Shown here one piece after another: positions 14,989 through 26,880 of a DNA stretch of 64,000 bases (positions are counted from its first letter, which is position 1; each line of letters starts with the position of its first letter). The translations under genes and the position numbers were made by a program. The DNA is from Perognathus longimembris pacificus (lineage: Eukaryota; Chordata; Mammalia; Rodentia; Heteromyidae): contig NC_063172.1 of assembly GCF_023159225.1 (NCBI RefSeq), positions 44,831,832 through 44,895,831 on the forward strand, written 5' to 3'. The notes beneath the pieces were generated by a model. The model was not told where the DNA came from and made no database searches. It saw nothing but the letters and a program-made list of their open reading frames with translations.

Positions 14989-16032
14989 ATGGGCGTTGCT
15001 GCTCATCCTGCCCCTCATGCTGATCCTATCACATGGGTATCAGAGACTCCAGTGTGGGTGGATCAGTGGCCCCTATCAATTGAAAAGACTATTGTCGCCC
15101 AACAGCTGGTGCAGGGACAGCTGGATTTGGGCCACATTGCTCCTTCTACTTCCCCATGGAATTCACCTATTTTTGTTATTAAAAAGAAATCTGGTAAATG
15201 GATACTTCTTCAGGATCTCCGATGAGTAAATGCCACAATGGGGGCATTACAACCAGGTTTGCCCTCCCCTATTGCAATTCCTCAAAACACATACAAAATA
15301 ATAGTCAACTTAAAAGATTGTTTTAATACCATACCCCTTGCTCCTCAAGATTGCAAACGCTTTGTATTTAGTGTCCCTTCAACTAATTTTAAAGAACACA
15401 TGAAATGATACCATTGGCTAATGTTGCCCCAAGGCATGGCAAATAGCCCCACCTTATGCCAAAGCTTTGTAAAGCGGGCTCTCTCTTCTACTCGTAAAAA
15501 TTTTCCTTCTGTTTATATTATTCATTATATGGATGATATTTTATTAGCTCATGTAAACCCCGCAGTAGTACGCCAACATTTTGGACAATTAAAACAAGAT
15601 CTCACCTCTTTTGGGTTAATAATAGCTAATGAAAAGTTGCAAGAGCATCCTCCATATACTTATCTTGGTCATATTTTAGCTCCTTATTATTATTTTATTA
15701 CTCAAAAATTACAGATTAAAGCTTCTCATTTGCGTACTTTACATGATTTTCAAAATTTTCTGGAAGATATTAATTGGCTTCGCCCTCATCTTAAATTATC
15801 CACAGTTGAATTAAAACCCTTATTTGATCTATTAAAGGGGGATCCTAACCCTACATCTCCTAGACAAATGACAACTGAAGCAGCTGAAGCCTTAAATTCT
15901 GCCATAGTAAATTCTGCCATCTCTTCCCAACATGTAAATTATATTGATTACTCGGCCCCTTGGGAAGCATATATTTTAACTTCACCTCATTCTCCTACAG
16001 TGGTCCTCTGGCAGAAGGGACCCCTTCTATGA
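14989..16032 (+). pseudogene. ERV reverse transcriptase
   Basis: Finger motif ([10 protein letters not shown]) at about 15170-15205, a stop at the R-K position near 15226, L-K-D-C-F near 15310-15325, another stop near 15407, then a 203-residue open frame from 15421 with L-P-Q-G-M-A-N-S-P and the catalytic Y-M-D-D at 15526-15537 followed by I-L-L-A-H. The thumb/connection region follows. It is well preserved apart from two or three stops. Confidence 0.92.
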
Positions 16033-16230
16033 CTTTCCTTGCCTGCTACTCCCTCAAAAGTGTTAACTCCCTATTATGAATTGGTGGCCACCTTAGTCCA
16101 TATGTGCCATGTGGAATCTTGTAAGTATCTTGGACGAGATCCACAGGTTATTTACATACCCTATACTTTATAACAGCTAGAAAGGCTTTATAGTCATTGT
16201 GATTCCTGGGCCATTGCTTGGGCCAATTTT

Positions 16231-16659
16231 ATGGGCACAATTTCACATCATTATCCCTCCAACAAATTACTTCACTTTGCCTCTTCTTACACCTTTATAT
16301 TTCCTTGGGTTGTATCTTTATCACCTCTTTCTATGGCTGCCTTGGTGTTTACAGACAGATCTTCTAACGGAACGGCCACTTTTACTATCGATGGTGAAAC
16401 TAAATCTTGGGACACTGGTCTTTCTTCAGCTGAGGAAGTTGAAATTCAAGCAGTTTTACAGGCCCTTACACTTTCACCTACTAAAGCTTTTAATTTATAT
16501 TCGGACAGTCATTATGTTATTCGAGCCCTTCAGGTCTTTGAAACTGTCCTTTTTCTTGGAACAACTAATTCCACTATCCAAACTTTTTCACCAGATACAA
16601 CTTCTTCTTCGCTCTCGCACCTGTCCATGCTGCTTTGGATTTATATGTGCTCATACTAA
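16231..16659 (+). pseudogene. ERV RNase H remnant
   Basis: F-T-D-R-S-S-N-G-T-A at about 16348, A-E-E-V-E-I-Q-A-V-L near 16431-16460 and Y-S-D-S-H-Y-V near 16498-16518 supply the D-E-D catalytic positions of retroviral RNase H. The frame is broken at both ends and shifts before the integrase. Confidence 0.85.
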
Positions 16660-16999
16660 GCTTCCTGGACCGTTAAGTAAGGGCAATGCTATTACGGATG
16701 AGGCTACTCAAATTTTTCTCAGTCAGATTGACTTAGTAAAGCAATCACATGCTGCCCAACACCAAAAGAGTCATCCATTACATCGGCATTTTCATATTAC
16801 ACGTGAGGCGGCTCATCAGATTGTAAAAACTTGCCCCTACTGTACTACCTTCTTACCTGTGCCCTGCAATGGCATTAAACCTCGAGGCTTAGCGGCCAAC
16901 CATGTTTGGCAAATGGATGTTACCCATATTCCCTCTTTTGGATGGCTCCGCTTTGTCCATGTTACTATAGTCACCTACTGTAATGTTATTAGAGTATGA
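16600..16999 (+). pseudogene. ERV integrase, N-terminal part
   Basis: An HHCC zinc-binding module (H-R-H-F-H ... C-P-Y-C) at about 16776-16840 is followed by W-Q-M-D-V-T-H-I-P at about 16906-16932, the first catalytic Asp. The frame then terminates at 16999; the remaining D and E of the catalytic triad are not found, so the core is deleted. Confidence 0.85.
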
Positions 17000-17427
17000 A
17001 TTTGTCTTGTCTCTGGGAGAACAAATCCATACTTTACAAACTTTGCAATGGGTGCGCTGCCATGCTGTGTTTGACTTTATTCGTGTGACCATCCACAAAT
17101 ATAATGGGTCAACCTCTCCTTGGGAACAAGTTGTAGCACATCTTAATGGTATTCGACACCACAATAATTTGTCTCTAGATCTTTTTCAACTCCCCAAGCA
17201 AATAGCTGGCCTAGAACAAGCTCTGCCTGTTGGACTCTGAAGTGGCAAAAACAGCAAAAGAACTGTTTGAACAACTTCAACAGTATATCCCTTCCTTGAC
17301 TAATGTTAACGGGCTTCTAATGACATTGCTTGGCCCAGGGATACTTTTGCTAATGGTTTTCCTATGCCTTCCTTGCATTGTATGCATATTGAAAAACTTT
17401 TATGAGTTTAGCCAGTCATCTGCATAA
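17000..17427 (+). pseudogene. ERV env TM-subunit C-terminal remnant
   Basis: Two frames (about 16983-17240 and 17230-17427) resemble the end of a class II transmembrane subunit: an ectodomain piece with N-G-I-R-H-H, then a membrane-proximal E-L-F-E-Q-L-Q-Q-Y and a 20-residue hydrophobic anchor (L-L-M-V-F-L-C-L-P-C-I). The surface subunit and fusion peptide are absent. Confidence 0.7.
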
Positions 17428-17626
17428 GACCAAGCTCCAAGTAAATGAATTTCCCCTGAGAGGAACTGCAGCCAGAGACAGGTAAGAGGGGGTGCTGGTC
17501 TGACTGACCCAAGACAGGGCCTTTAGCTTTGCTCTGGAGAAGTTCCCAATGATGGGTAAGGCAGGGTAGGCGACACACCCAACCTAAGACAGTCAGGTTC
17601 ACTTCTTTAAACAAAGATGGGGGAGA

Positions 17627-18015
17627 TGTTGGGAGCCTAGCCAGCAGCTAATTTCATGCTGACCTCTGGCTGTGTTGTCATCACAAGCATATGCTAAGTG
17701 CAAGAACATTAGTTTACTAGTAACTCAGCCCCTACCTGGAATTGCTTTACTATGTCCACCAGAGTCTATTCCTATGTTAATCAACCTCATCCTGTCTTTA
17801 CTGCCATCAGATGTTGCAAACTTCAGAGCTCTTTTGTGTTCTTAAACTTTAGTAACCCCATGCTATTCCCTGGTTCCTAAACTGCATATAAGCTGGAAGT
17901 TAAGAATAAACATGGCTGCAGACTTGAGCTACTATCTTGATGTTCAGACCTCCCGAACCCCATTTTTGTCTCATCTTTTTTTCTCTAGTCTTGTATCTTT
18001 CTTTTTCTTTAATCC
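17627..18015 (+). mobile_element. 3' LTR of the second ERV
   Basis: Starts TGTTGGGAGCC immediately after a purine tract (GATGGGGGAGA), a start shared by many rodent ERV2 LTRs. It holds a TATA-like CATATAAG at about 17885 and AATAAA at 17905-17910. A T/C-rich U5 follows. The 3' edge was not fixed by an inverted repeat or duplication. Confidence 0.75.
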
Positions 18016-18049
18016 TCACCCCTTCAATCAGAATTCCCTTTTTGCTGCT

Positions 18050-18670
18050 GGCTGGCTCTGGAAGTGATGTGGTCAAAAGGGATTTATACTACAATTTTGG
18101 TGGGAATATAAACTTGTTCACCTACTCAGAAAAGCAGTATGTGGGTTCCCCAAATAATTAACCATAAAACTTACCTCCGAGCCAGAAAATCATTCCTGGG
18201 CATTGACGAAAATGACCACAAACCAGGTCACATAAAGCCACCAGCAAAACAATATCCACTACAGCATTGTTTACCCTACCTGAGATTTGGAATCAACCCT
18301 ATCCTATCCTATCAAATCTAGATCAATTTCATTGCATAAAACTGAAACACTTCTCGGCGGCAAAGGACACGACAAGCAAGATCAATAGAATGCCTGCCAA
18401 ATGGGATAAGATCCTAACTAGCTATGCCACAGACAAGATCCTCATGTCTAAAATGTACTTAGAGGTCAAAAAGTTAAACCCACCAAAAAGATATCCTCAC
18501 AGACACTACAACACAATTATTGAATGAAATAGAAAGTTCAAGTGAGTCTTCTCCAAAGAGCAAATAAGAATGGCCAATAGACAAATGAAATGTTCAAAAT
18601 TTCTGCCCATAAAGGTAATGCACATAAAAAATACATTGAGATCCACTTCACCCCAGTTATAATGGGTATT
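18050..18670 (+). mobile_element. L1 ORF2 3' fragments, out of order
   Basis: 18062-18300 resembles the end of L1 ORF2 (G-M-W-S-K-G type region with poor frame), whereas 18310-18660 corresponds to sequence normally upstream of it (I-K-L-K-H-F-S-A-A-K-D). Both are diverged. The order shows that two L1 pieces were joined. Confidence 0.7.
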
Positions 18671-18686
18671 AGAAAAACAAAAACCT

Positions 18687-18900
18687 GGGGCTGGGGATAT
18701 GGCCTAGTGGCAAGAGTGCCTGCCTCATATACATGAGGCCCTGGGTTCGATTCCCCAGCACCACATATACAGAAAATGGCCAGAAGTGGCACTGTGGCTC
18801 AAGTGGCAGAGTGCTAGCCTTGAGCAAAAAGAAGCCAGGGACAGTGCTCAGGCCCTGAGTCCAAGCCCCAGGACTGGCCAAAAAAAAAAAGAAAAAAATT
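18687..18900 (+). mobile_element. ID-like dimeric SINE with 14-bp target-site duplication
   Basis: Full-length element. AAAAACAAAAACCT flanks it at 18673-18686 and 18901-18914. A and B boxes are intact, with an A-rich tail. Confidence 0.95.
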
Positions 18901-18904
18901 AAAA

Positions 18905-19390
18905 ACAAAAACCTAAACTAAGAACAGATAACCACAGATGCTGGTGGGGATGTGGTCAAAAGGGCAATCTATGGGGGGCTAGGGATATGGCCTAGTGGCA
19001 AGAGTGCCTGCCTCGTATACATGAAGCCCTGGGTTCGATTCCCCAGCACCACATATACAGAAAACGGCCAGAAGTGGCGCTGTGGCTCAAGTGGCAAGAG
19101 TGCTAGCCTTGAGCAAAAAAGAAGCCAGGGACAGTGCTCAGGCCCTGAGTCCAAGGCCCAGGACTGGCAAAAAAAGGGCAATCTATTACAATACTGGTGG
19201 GATAATAAACTTGTTCAACTACTCAGAAAAGCGGTATTTGCATTCCCCAAATAATTAACCATAAAACTTACCTCTAAGGCAGCAAATCATTCCTGGGCAT
19301 TGATGAAAATGACCACAAACCAGGTCACATAAAGCCACCAGCACAACACAATCCACTACAACATTGTTTACCCTACCTGAGCTATAGCAC
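18905..19390 (+). mobile_element. L1 ORF2 3' fragment, second copy
   Basis: Apart from the inserted SINE it repeats 18062-18290 (gatgtggtcaaaaggg ... cattgtttaccctacctgag), so the same stretch of L1 occurs twice in tandem orientation about 0.9 kb apart. Confidence 0.8.
18973..19171 (+). mobile_element. ID-like dimeric SINE with 15-bp target-site duplication
   Basis: Perfect duplications AAAAGGGCAATCTAT at 18958-18972 and 19172-19186. It interrupts the L1 fragment 18905-19390. Confidence 0.96.
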
Positions 19391-20809
19391 AAAGCAAGGA
19401 TTAAGTCTGATTGAAGACCCATGGCACAGAAATGAACAGAACTTCAACTATGACACTGTAACCCAAGGGCTGCAGCAAGACTGACAGGATGACTTGAGTT
19501 GGGCAGGTGTTTCTACCACAGGATTAGAAGGCATTGTAGCAGGCAGGGTCAAGGCTAAGGCTGCTAATTGCATTTTATTAAATACTAAAAAAAAAGTTGG
19601 ATGAGTAAAAGCATAAATGATACTCAAAACAAGAGTACTAACTATAATAAGGGCATGAAAAGTTACAGGAAAACATTCTTTTAAGCACAAAAATGGATTC
19701 CATGACAGCATTTATTTCAAAATTTCTGTCTGCTCAGAATTAATGTTTTAAACAATGATCCATATAACGATCAATATTCCAATGGTCTTCAAGTTAATGC
19801 ATACAAATATCAAATTTTGTAAGGTTTACATAGATATCAAATCCAAATTATAAGGTGGTATAACTGTGGTAGATATGAGAACTACAAATTCTAGCAATAA
19901 GCAAATAAAGTAAAGGTAAACTCTGGAGCCTAAGTTGTTTCCATTTACATAAGGAGATTTTGACTAGTAAATACCCAATCAATGTAAGAAGAAAAGGTAT
20001 TCTCATCAGTGATAATTGAATACTATCCTATCTCAAAACATTCTTGCTTTCTCTGAAATGGTTTTGAGATGAGTCAATGTTTGGATTTTCCTTATAAGTG
20101 TATAATGATTTAGCTCTAAAGATACAAATGACTTAAATTAACATAATTCTGAGTGCATACTTGACTAACAAATCATAAGATTTTAGATATATTTTAGGAT
20201 TAAAGTGATTCCCAATTCAATGTTTCTATAGGACTGAAACTACTATGCTATCTCCTCATTTCTTCTGAGTAGACTCTATTAAACTTCTCCATGAGTTTAC
20301 ATATTTTTTACAAACTTGTTAAATCATCAGGGACTCTGTCTTAAGGTGTAGGAAGGAGAGAAACACAAAACCAAAATGAATCCAAACCTTCAAGAAGTTG
20401 ACACCAAAAGTACCCAAAAGTCAGCCCTGGAAATAAGGGCAGATCATACTATCATTAGAAATTGACCCAAAGATTCAGGGGACGAAGAAATTAGTTTTGG
20501 ACAGGAAGACCAGTATCCGAAATGGCCTCCAAGAGGCCTGAAGTTAGAAGGCTGTTTGCGTGTTCCATACTAGTGGGAACAAATCACAGAGGGGAAAAAA
20601 GAGAGAAAAAATAAGAGGGAAATCTGGGAATATGGAAAGTAGCTCCATTGTGAAAGGCTTTTAGTATCAGACCAGGAAGGACTAAAGGAAAAACAGTCAA
20701 TTCAGGTTTTTAAGAAGAAAAAACATGCAATCAAAACCGGCTCAAAAGCAGAGTTCTCCTCACTGTTCCTCAATAATCAGCTCTTGTCTGTTGAAAACAA
20801 AAAGTAGAG
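19391..20809. other. Intergenic, nothing recognised
   Basis: AT-rich sequence without long frames, splice-like exon structure or recognisable repeats. Confidence 0.6.
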
Positions 20810-21018
20810 TGCCTATGGTCCATACCTGTAATCTAGTTACTCAGAATGCTGAGATCTGCAGATCACAATTTGAAGCCAGCCTGGGCAGGAAAGCCCATGA
20901 GACTCACGTCTAATTAATCATCAGAAAGCAAAAGGGGAGCTGGGGCTCCAATGGCACAGCGCTGGACTTGATCAAAAATGCTCAGCTATAGTGCCCAGGC
21001 CCTATTTCAAGCCTCAAG

Positions 21019-21020
<2 letters not shown>
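20810..21020 (+). mobile_element. 7SL/ID composite SINE
   Basis: Diverged copy with 'cctgtaatctagttactcag', 'aagccagcctgggcaggaaag' and a right half ending in 'gcccaggccctatttcaagcctc'. Its tail is the adjacent CA repeat. Confidence 0.75.

Positions 21021-21071
<51 letters not shown>
21021..21071. repeat. (CA)n microsatellite
   Basis: About 25 perfect CA dinucleotides following the SINE. Confidence 0.97.
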
Positions 21072-21072
<1 letters not shown>

Positions 21073-21137
21073 AGCTCAGAGATTGTTATACATAATAGCC
21101 TAAAAGTGGTCATTTGAGCCTAAAATTAAGGTATATG

Positions 21138-21764
21138 TGTTGGAGAATTAAAGTCTCCAACCAGTGGAAAAATTTAGGCCCAGCACGGTTACTCCGATGC
21201 CTCATTAGCACACTAATAGGCCCTTGGGAACACATTCCCAGTAAGGAGTTTCTGGTGTTTGCGGGCCAAAGGAAGCCACCTGTCGTTGTGAGAATCTCCT
21301 TTTCCCCCCTGCTTAGCAAGTCTCCCTGAGGAGACTTGCTTGACCAGCTGCCTTTAGTGTTAGTTTCTCACTGTAAACAGAAAGTCTCCTCACTGTTATT
21401 TCACAAGTATTTGGAGAAGTCAAGATTGATGTTATCTAGCCTTAAGGAGATAGTAACTAGGAGATAATTATAGTTCTACCTCGGTTGTATACAGTTCCTT
21501 GTTTTGATATCTATAATCTTTGTAGTCGCTACCTCCTGCAATTAGAAAGGCATTTGTATCAAGTTCCTGCCCTCACAGTAAGAAATTTCCTCCACTTTCA
21601 TATTTGAGATAAATGTCATGCTGTATTGATCTTTTACCCTGTAATTGTAAAATTGGTTTCTAACCCTATATAAACCCTGGCCCTCTTGGAATAAAGTATG
21701 CATTGGTTCACTCGCCTTGCATCCCCCGTGTCCTGATTTCGACTGCAGTTACCCAGGTTCAACA
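21138..21764 (+). mobile_element. Solo LTR with 6-bp target-site duplication
   Basis: Starts TGTTGGAG and ends GGTTCAACA, giving inverted TGTTG/CAACA ends. TATATG lies immediately before (21132-21137) and after (21765-21770). A TATA box (CTATATAAACC, about 21666) and an AATAAA signal (about 21691) give the strand. A 6-bp duplication is the rule for class II ERVs. No internal sequence remains, so the provirus was lost by LTR-LTR recombination. Confidence 0.93.
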
Positions 21765-21770
21765 TATATG

Positions 21771-22940
21771 GAATGCTGATTAGGAATAACTACAAGGCCT
21801 TTAAAACTAACTAATGTAAGACTTATAGAAAAGCATGAACTGGATGACAGCAAGACAGAAAATAAAACAGTAGGCAGCTATCAGGAGGAATAGAATGAGC
21901 CAGTAGAGTCAGTCTTGGAGGTACTATGTAGAAGGTGACACTAACACATTTTATTTGGGATGACCACCCAGTAACTACAACTCAAAACCCCAGAGGCGAA
22001 AGTCAACACAGAAGTTTCCTCCAAACAGAGGACAACATCAATATCAAGACATTAAAAAAAAAGAGAGAGATCCAGTAAAATTCATGGGGGCTCTACTTGC
22101 CAGCCCAAGCAAGAAAGGATTCTGAGGGGAAGAGACCAGAGAAAAAGAAGACAATCAAGAAAAATGTCATAAAAGAGGATGTAAGTTTGAGCAAGGAAGA
22201 ATACTCAGAGAGACAAATGCTGGAGAGAGGGGAAACACCTGAGAAAGAGCATACGGTCTTCCTGTCAAAATCATCTTCTGCTTTCACACATCCTACAGAA
22301 TTGTTAAAATGATGACTGGTCTAGTCCTTGGCTAAGGTAGTTTGAAGTTTTTTATACCAACCTTGCTCTATTGATGACATGGGTTATGAATATCTGGGTC
22401 CTACATGAAGGTTAAAATTTCATTGCTATCCAGGCTGTAAGCATGTAATCTATAATGGCACTGGACTCGGCTCTCCACTCCACTTCCCTCCACGGACACA
22501 GCACTTCAGAACTATTTTACACAAATACCTATCTTCAGAACTAGCTTGAAACTAAGCTTCCATCCATCTCTACCCATTTAATGCAATCAAGCCAAGCCAC
22601 TGCACGAATTGCCTCCCAGATGCCCCTCCTCTCCTCTCATTCCCTGCACGGGATCATCTGTTGGTCAGACATCAATTCTACTCTCTGGTGAACAGCTGAC
22701 TCCGTTAGGGGTCTGTAGAAGGACCACCCAGCTTCTGCACCATGTTTTAGAGACAAAGCATGGTGGCCAGTGTTTATGAGAAGTTGAATATGGGGAAGCA
22801 AAGCAGTTAAAGCCCTTGGTAAGTGAAGAAACACTGTGCAAGTTAGCTCTTGGGAAAAGGTTCTCCAGTGACTTCTCTGACATCATTCACAAGACAGACA
22901 AGCAGGCAGTAACAGTCAACTTGCAGATTGTGCACTTACT
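21771..22940. other. Intergenic, nothing recognised
   Basis: No frame with family resemblance. Short frames at 22093-22312 are low in information. Confidence 0.55.
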
Positions 22941-22944
22941 CCTC

Positions 22945-23035
22945 ATGCATTTATTGACACTCTACTAAGTGTGAGACATTGTGTAAAGACTAGATCATTT
23001 ACCCACTTTAATTCATAGGCATGACTGAAAGACTC
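22945..23035 (+). mobile_element. Probable MIR fragment
   Basis: The sequence 'tttattgacactctactaagtgtgagacattgtgtaaag' written in pieces resembles the MIR core (ctactatgtgccaggcactg). Old and diverged. Confidence 0.45.
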
Positions 23036-23242
23036 TCTTGTTCAAATCTAGTTTGGCTTTAAGATCAGAGATCAAATGCCAGCTCCTCCTGACAGATATC
23101 CATGAACCTTTCTCAGGCAACAGTAATAACTCTTTTCTCCCAAGTCTCATAGAATGCTGTTCATGGACTTCTTTTATGAAACACAATGATCCTCATACAT
23201 TGTAATTCTTTACATGTGTTCTCTCCTAATAAACTTTCTCTC

Positions 23243-23312
23243 TATACATGTGCATATACATATGTGTCTATATATGTGTGTGTGTGTATACATATGTGTA
23301 TATATACATATA
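23243..23312. repeat. (TG/TA)n microsatellite
   Basis: Mixed ACATATG, TGTG and TATATA steps of about 70 bp. Confidence 0.85.
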
Positions 23313-24107
23313 TATAACTTAAAGCCAAGATTCATGTCGTGATAAATACCCCATTATCTTCCCACATCCCAAAGCATAATGCATCTCCTTTGATAATGAG
23401 TGTGTTCATGAGCTAGACTTTGTCCACCAAAGGCTCAATACATATTAGAAGTTTGATTATATAAAGGCATTAATCTTATTCTCTGCAATTAAAAATCAAT
23501 CTTAACATCTAAAACTAGAGACAAAATAAAACTGTGAATAAGTACAGCATAGCAAATTATCCTAATTCCAATGTTAATACTGTATGTGGTACAATTTGAT
23601 CAAGATAAGATTCAACTTCACCTTTATATCTTACTACCTAATAGAGTTTTCTAAAAATAAACAAATATATTAAATTACAAAAATTTATGATTTAAGTGTT
23701 TCAGGTGAACTGTTTTGAAGTGCTTTAGTACATGAATTATTCTTAAATCTTACAGGTTCATTAAAATGGCTCCAATGAGTATCTGATTCTCATCTATCAA
23801 CAGTTATTTGTGAGCAAGGAAACTGGGTTACTGTGTGTTTTTGATGATTTGGAATAGCTAAAATTCACATAGTTTTCTAATTTACCATCATTTGGTTCAA
23901 ATGGTCTAATTTACCAAAAGAAAATCTTGATTCTTTTTGAGAAAATACTGAGGCTACATGGGCTAAATAAATAGGAGAAAGGACCCTAAACATTTCTGGA
24001 GATGAGTATCCAGTAAGAAGAGTAATGGGTTAGTGTTTAGAATTCTAGGTCCATGCTTATATGAATGAGCTCTTTTTTGTCAGTAAGTAGTTGGCTTTGT
24101 CATTTTT
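23313..24107. other. Intergenic, nothing recognised
   Basis: AT-rich, no frames or repeats that I can name. Confidence 0.55.
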
Positions 24108-24332
24108 TTTGGTGCCAGTTTTGGGACTTGAACCCAGGGTTCTGGGTGCTGCCTCTGAGCTTTTATGCTCACGGCTACTGTTCTACCATTTGAGCCAGAG
24201 CTCAGCTTCTGACTTCTTGGTGGTTAATTGCAGATAAGGGTCTCACAGATTTTCCTGCCCACACTGACTTTGAACCACGATACTCAGAATTTAGCCTCCA
24301 CAGCAGCTAAGAATATGGGCACCTAGGTGTCT
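24108..24332 (-). mobile_element. 7SL/ID composite SINE, minus strand
   Basis: Poly-T start followed by 'ggtgccagttttgggacttgaa', then reverse complements of the right half and of the 'ctactcaggaggctgag' left half. Diverged. Confidence 0.7.
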
Positions 24333-24691
24333 AGTACCCGGTTACTGGTTCTCTTGCCTTTAAAATTAGATATCTCTCAAAAGGTTTTAAATGAGATGTC
24401 ATCAGTATGACACAATCAGAATAAGGTTGAATCAAGTATCTCAGTACCTGTGGCCAACTGAAATTGACACATAAACCAATTAACTACCACAAATCTGCTT
24501 GTATTTATCAATATACATCATCTTACATTATACCCAATCTCTAAATACTGACAGTAACAAGCTTCCTTGTATCATACTTCATACATATATAACCAGGCAC
24601 ACTACTCTTTCTCCAGAAGGAAGACACCAGTACATGGGCAACGTTTATACTTCACAAGATCCAATCATTTAAGTGCAATAATAGGATGTAC

Positions 24692-24935
24692 CAGGCAAGG
24701 CACTGGTGGCTCACACTTGTAATCCTAATTACTCAGGAGGCTGAGAACTGAAGATCAAAGTTTAAAGTCAGCACAGGCAGAAAAATCCATTGAGATGCTC
24801 ATCTCCAATTAATCACTGGAAATCCACAAGTGGAGCTCAAAGTGGTAGAGTGCTAGTCTTAAGGAGAAAAGCTGATGGGCAGGCTCTCAGGCCGAGTTCA
24901 AACCCTATGACCAACTGAATTTTAAAAAAAAAAGG
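24692..24935 (+). mobile_element. 7SL/ID composite SINE
   Basis: 'ggcaaggcactggtggctc', 'cctaattactcaggaggctgag' and the ID-type right half, ending in an A10 tail. Confidence 0.8.
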
Positions 24936-25294
24936 CAAGTGATGTCAAATTAACAACACTTAACACTACGATACCTCTTAGGTTAAATAACAAGCAACTT
25001 AAGGAGAAAACTGGCTTAGTATATTTACATATGTGTACAGAAAATTCCTAAATGCACAAATACAATCATAAGTAAATAAAGAAGACATACTCCTGACAAT
25101 TATTTCTACAGTTGCCCATGTGGTCACCTGTGGTTACTTATGATTACTTTCTCTCTCTACTTATTCTGTTTTCCCTTTGTCTCACCAAGCTACTTATGGA
25201 TTTATACTGGGCCAGGTAATACAAACCTTCATTTTTAAAGGGTCTGTACAATTGATAGTCTATTAGATATGGTAACTGTAATAGTTTTCCATCG

Positions 25295-25490
25295 GGCTGG
25301 GAATGTGACTTAGTGGTAGAGTGCTTGCCTAGCATGCATGAAACCCTGGGTTTGATTCCTCAGCACCACATATATAGAAAAAGCCAGAAGTGTCTCTGTG
25401 TCTCAAGTGGCAGAGTGCTAGCCTTGAGCAAAAAAGAAGCCAGGGACAGTGCTCAGGCCCTGAGTCCAAGCCCTAGGACTGGCAAAAAAA
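25295..25490 (+). mobile_element. ID-like dimeric SINE with 15-bp target-site duplication
   Basis: AATAGTTTTCCATCG flanks it at 25280-25294 and 25491-25505. Confidence 0.95.
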
Positions 25491-25539
25491 AATAGTTTTC
25501 CATCGACCCTAATCACAGAACATGTTAATACCAAAAGGC

Positions 25540-26880
25540 ACCTTAGGGGATCTTTTAGGACCCAGACCCTAGGAAGTAGTGATCCGATGCCCCCTGATTG
25601 CAAACAGGTCCATCACCCCAGCCAGCACAGTAGCTTCCTTCTTTGCTTGTCCATTCAGAGGCATGAGAAAGCCACAGCGTCCAGGGAGCAGAATTCACTT
25701 CCAGTTCAATGGAAACATTGTGTCTCCTGAATGAAACATTCCTCCCTTTAGGACAAAGGCCTCTAGGTCAGCACAAAGTAAGGTCATAGGAACAGGAAAC
25801 AAAATTTTGTTAATGGGTCACTAAGAGTAATTATGGGTGGTGTCACTACCATGTTCACCACATGATTCTTCAATCCATTGATTCTAATTACAGAGAAAAA
25901 TCCCACCTATTCAATTCACAGTATCCTGGGGAAGCTTGGTAGGCTTGATGGGAGTTATGGCATCATGATGAAGTCTTCCACCACACTATCTGCCAGCAGC
26001 TGCAGGATGTCATAGCAAAACCATTGAATTCTTCCACCATGAGCATTATGTCTATCCTTTGCTGGAAGGTGAGTCCCTTGACCAGAAGCAATGCTATTTG
26101 AATACCATGATGGCAGATCAAAACATTCTATAAGTCCATGGATGGTAATTTATCACAATCATTGCATGCAAGGAAGGTGTATATATAGGAAATGTGAATT
26201 CCAGTAAGAACAAATACTGCTCTATGACAGAAGTGATCCAAAGGAATATATCCACCATCATTAGCTGCAATCACTCTGGAGAACAGTACCCTACCAGCCA
26301 CCCCCTACTCATCTCTTTGGTCAGCTGACTGGCAATCACCAATGGCCATAGCTGGGTCAGCATGGCAAGTCAGTCATGCTTTTGAAGCCATGCATCATCC
26401 CCACCCAGTGGTTCATGGCCATTTTGCACATGGCTCCATTGTGCAAGAACAGGAGTGGCATGGGAAAAAGGATGATATCTATCCAGAAAAAGGAGCCATC
26501 TTTTCACTTACTAACATCATCCTCCACTCACGTTATCTTTTGGCATTGTGCCCACTCAGCAAGGTCTACCACCTACCTCATCCCCAATTTCCTTGTGACC
26601 AATTTTCCAGTCATGTCTCTTCTAAGTCCCTAACCAGCTAGCCAAACAATTCACTCAATAGCTCATACTTCTATAAAGTCACTCAACTGGCCACTTCTCC
26701 TTGTAAGCCAACCACCAGAGACACTGCTCAATGTTCTGCCCACCTAGAGAATTTCCCTTTACCAGTGTCCTTTCAAGGTCATTCTAGTAGAGAGTCAAAA
26801 TGCTACAACTATCTACTCTTACATGGTGCCTGAATATCCCACAGAAGATTCTGTAAAGCAGGCCCCAATTTCTTCTTCTG
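25540..26880 (-). mobile_element. Ancient ERV-L (class III) pol/dUTPase fragment
   Basis: Read on the minus strand, 25,590-25,740 resembles the ERV-L dUTPase region (GGAGACACAATG, ATTGAACTGG, GGTGATGGACC) and 25,950-26,080 resembles its integrase (GTCAAGGGACTCACC, CAGCAAAGG, AATGCTCATGG). The order integrase then dUTPase, 5' to 3', is that of ERV-L. The part beyond 26,150 is less certain. No long frame survives. Confidence 0.6.

Larger units (their letters stand above)
14010..18015 (+). mobile_element. Second class II ERV, 5'-truncated, with dUTPase
   Basis: Domains in order on the plus strand: gag tail, dUTPase, protease, RT with YMDD, RNase H, integrase zinc finger and catalytic start, env TM tail, polypurine tract and a 3' LTR. 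A dUTPase before protease is the betaretroviral/ERV2 arrangement. Stops and frameshifts interrupt pol, most of the integrase core and nearly all env are deleted, and no 5' LTR is present. The 3' limit is approximate. Confidence 0.9.

Noticed and set aside
26342..26641. 99-residue frame as a possible gene
   Set aside because: It lies antisense to the proposed ERV-L fragment and shows no motif or exon context.
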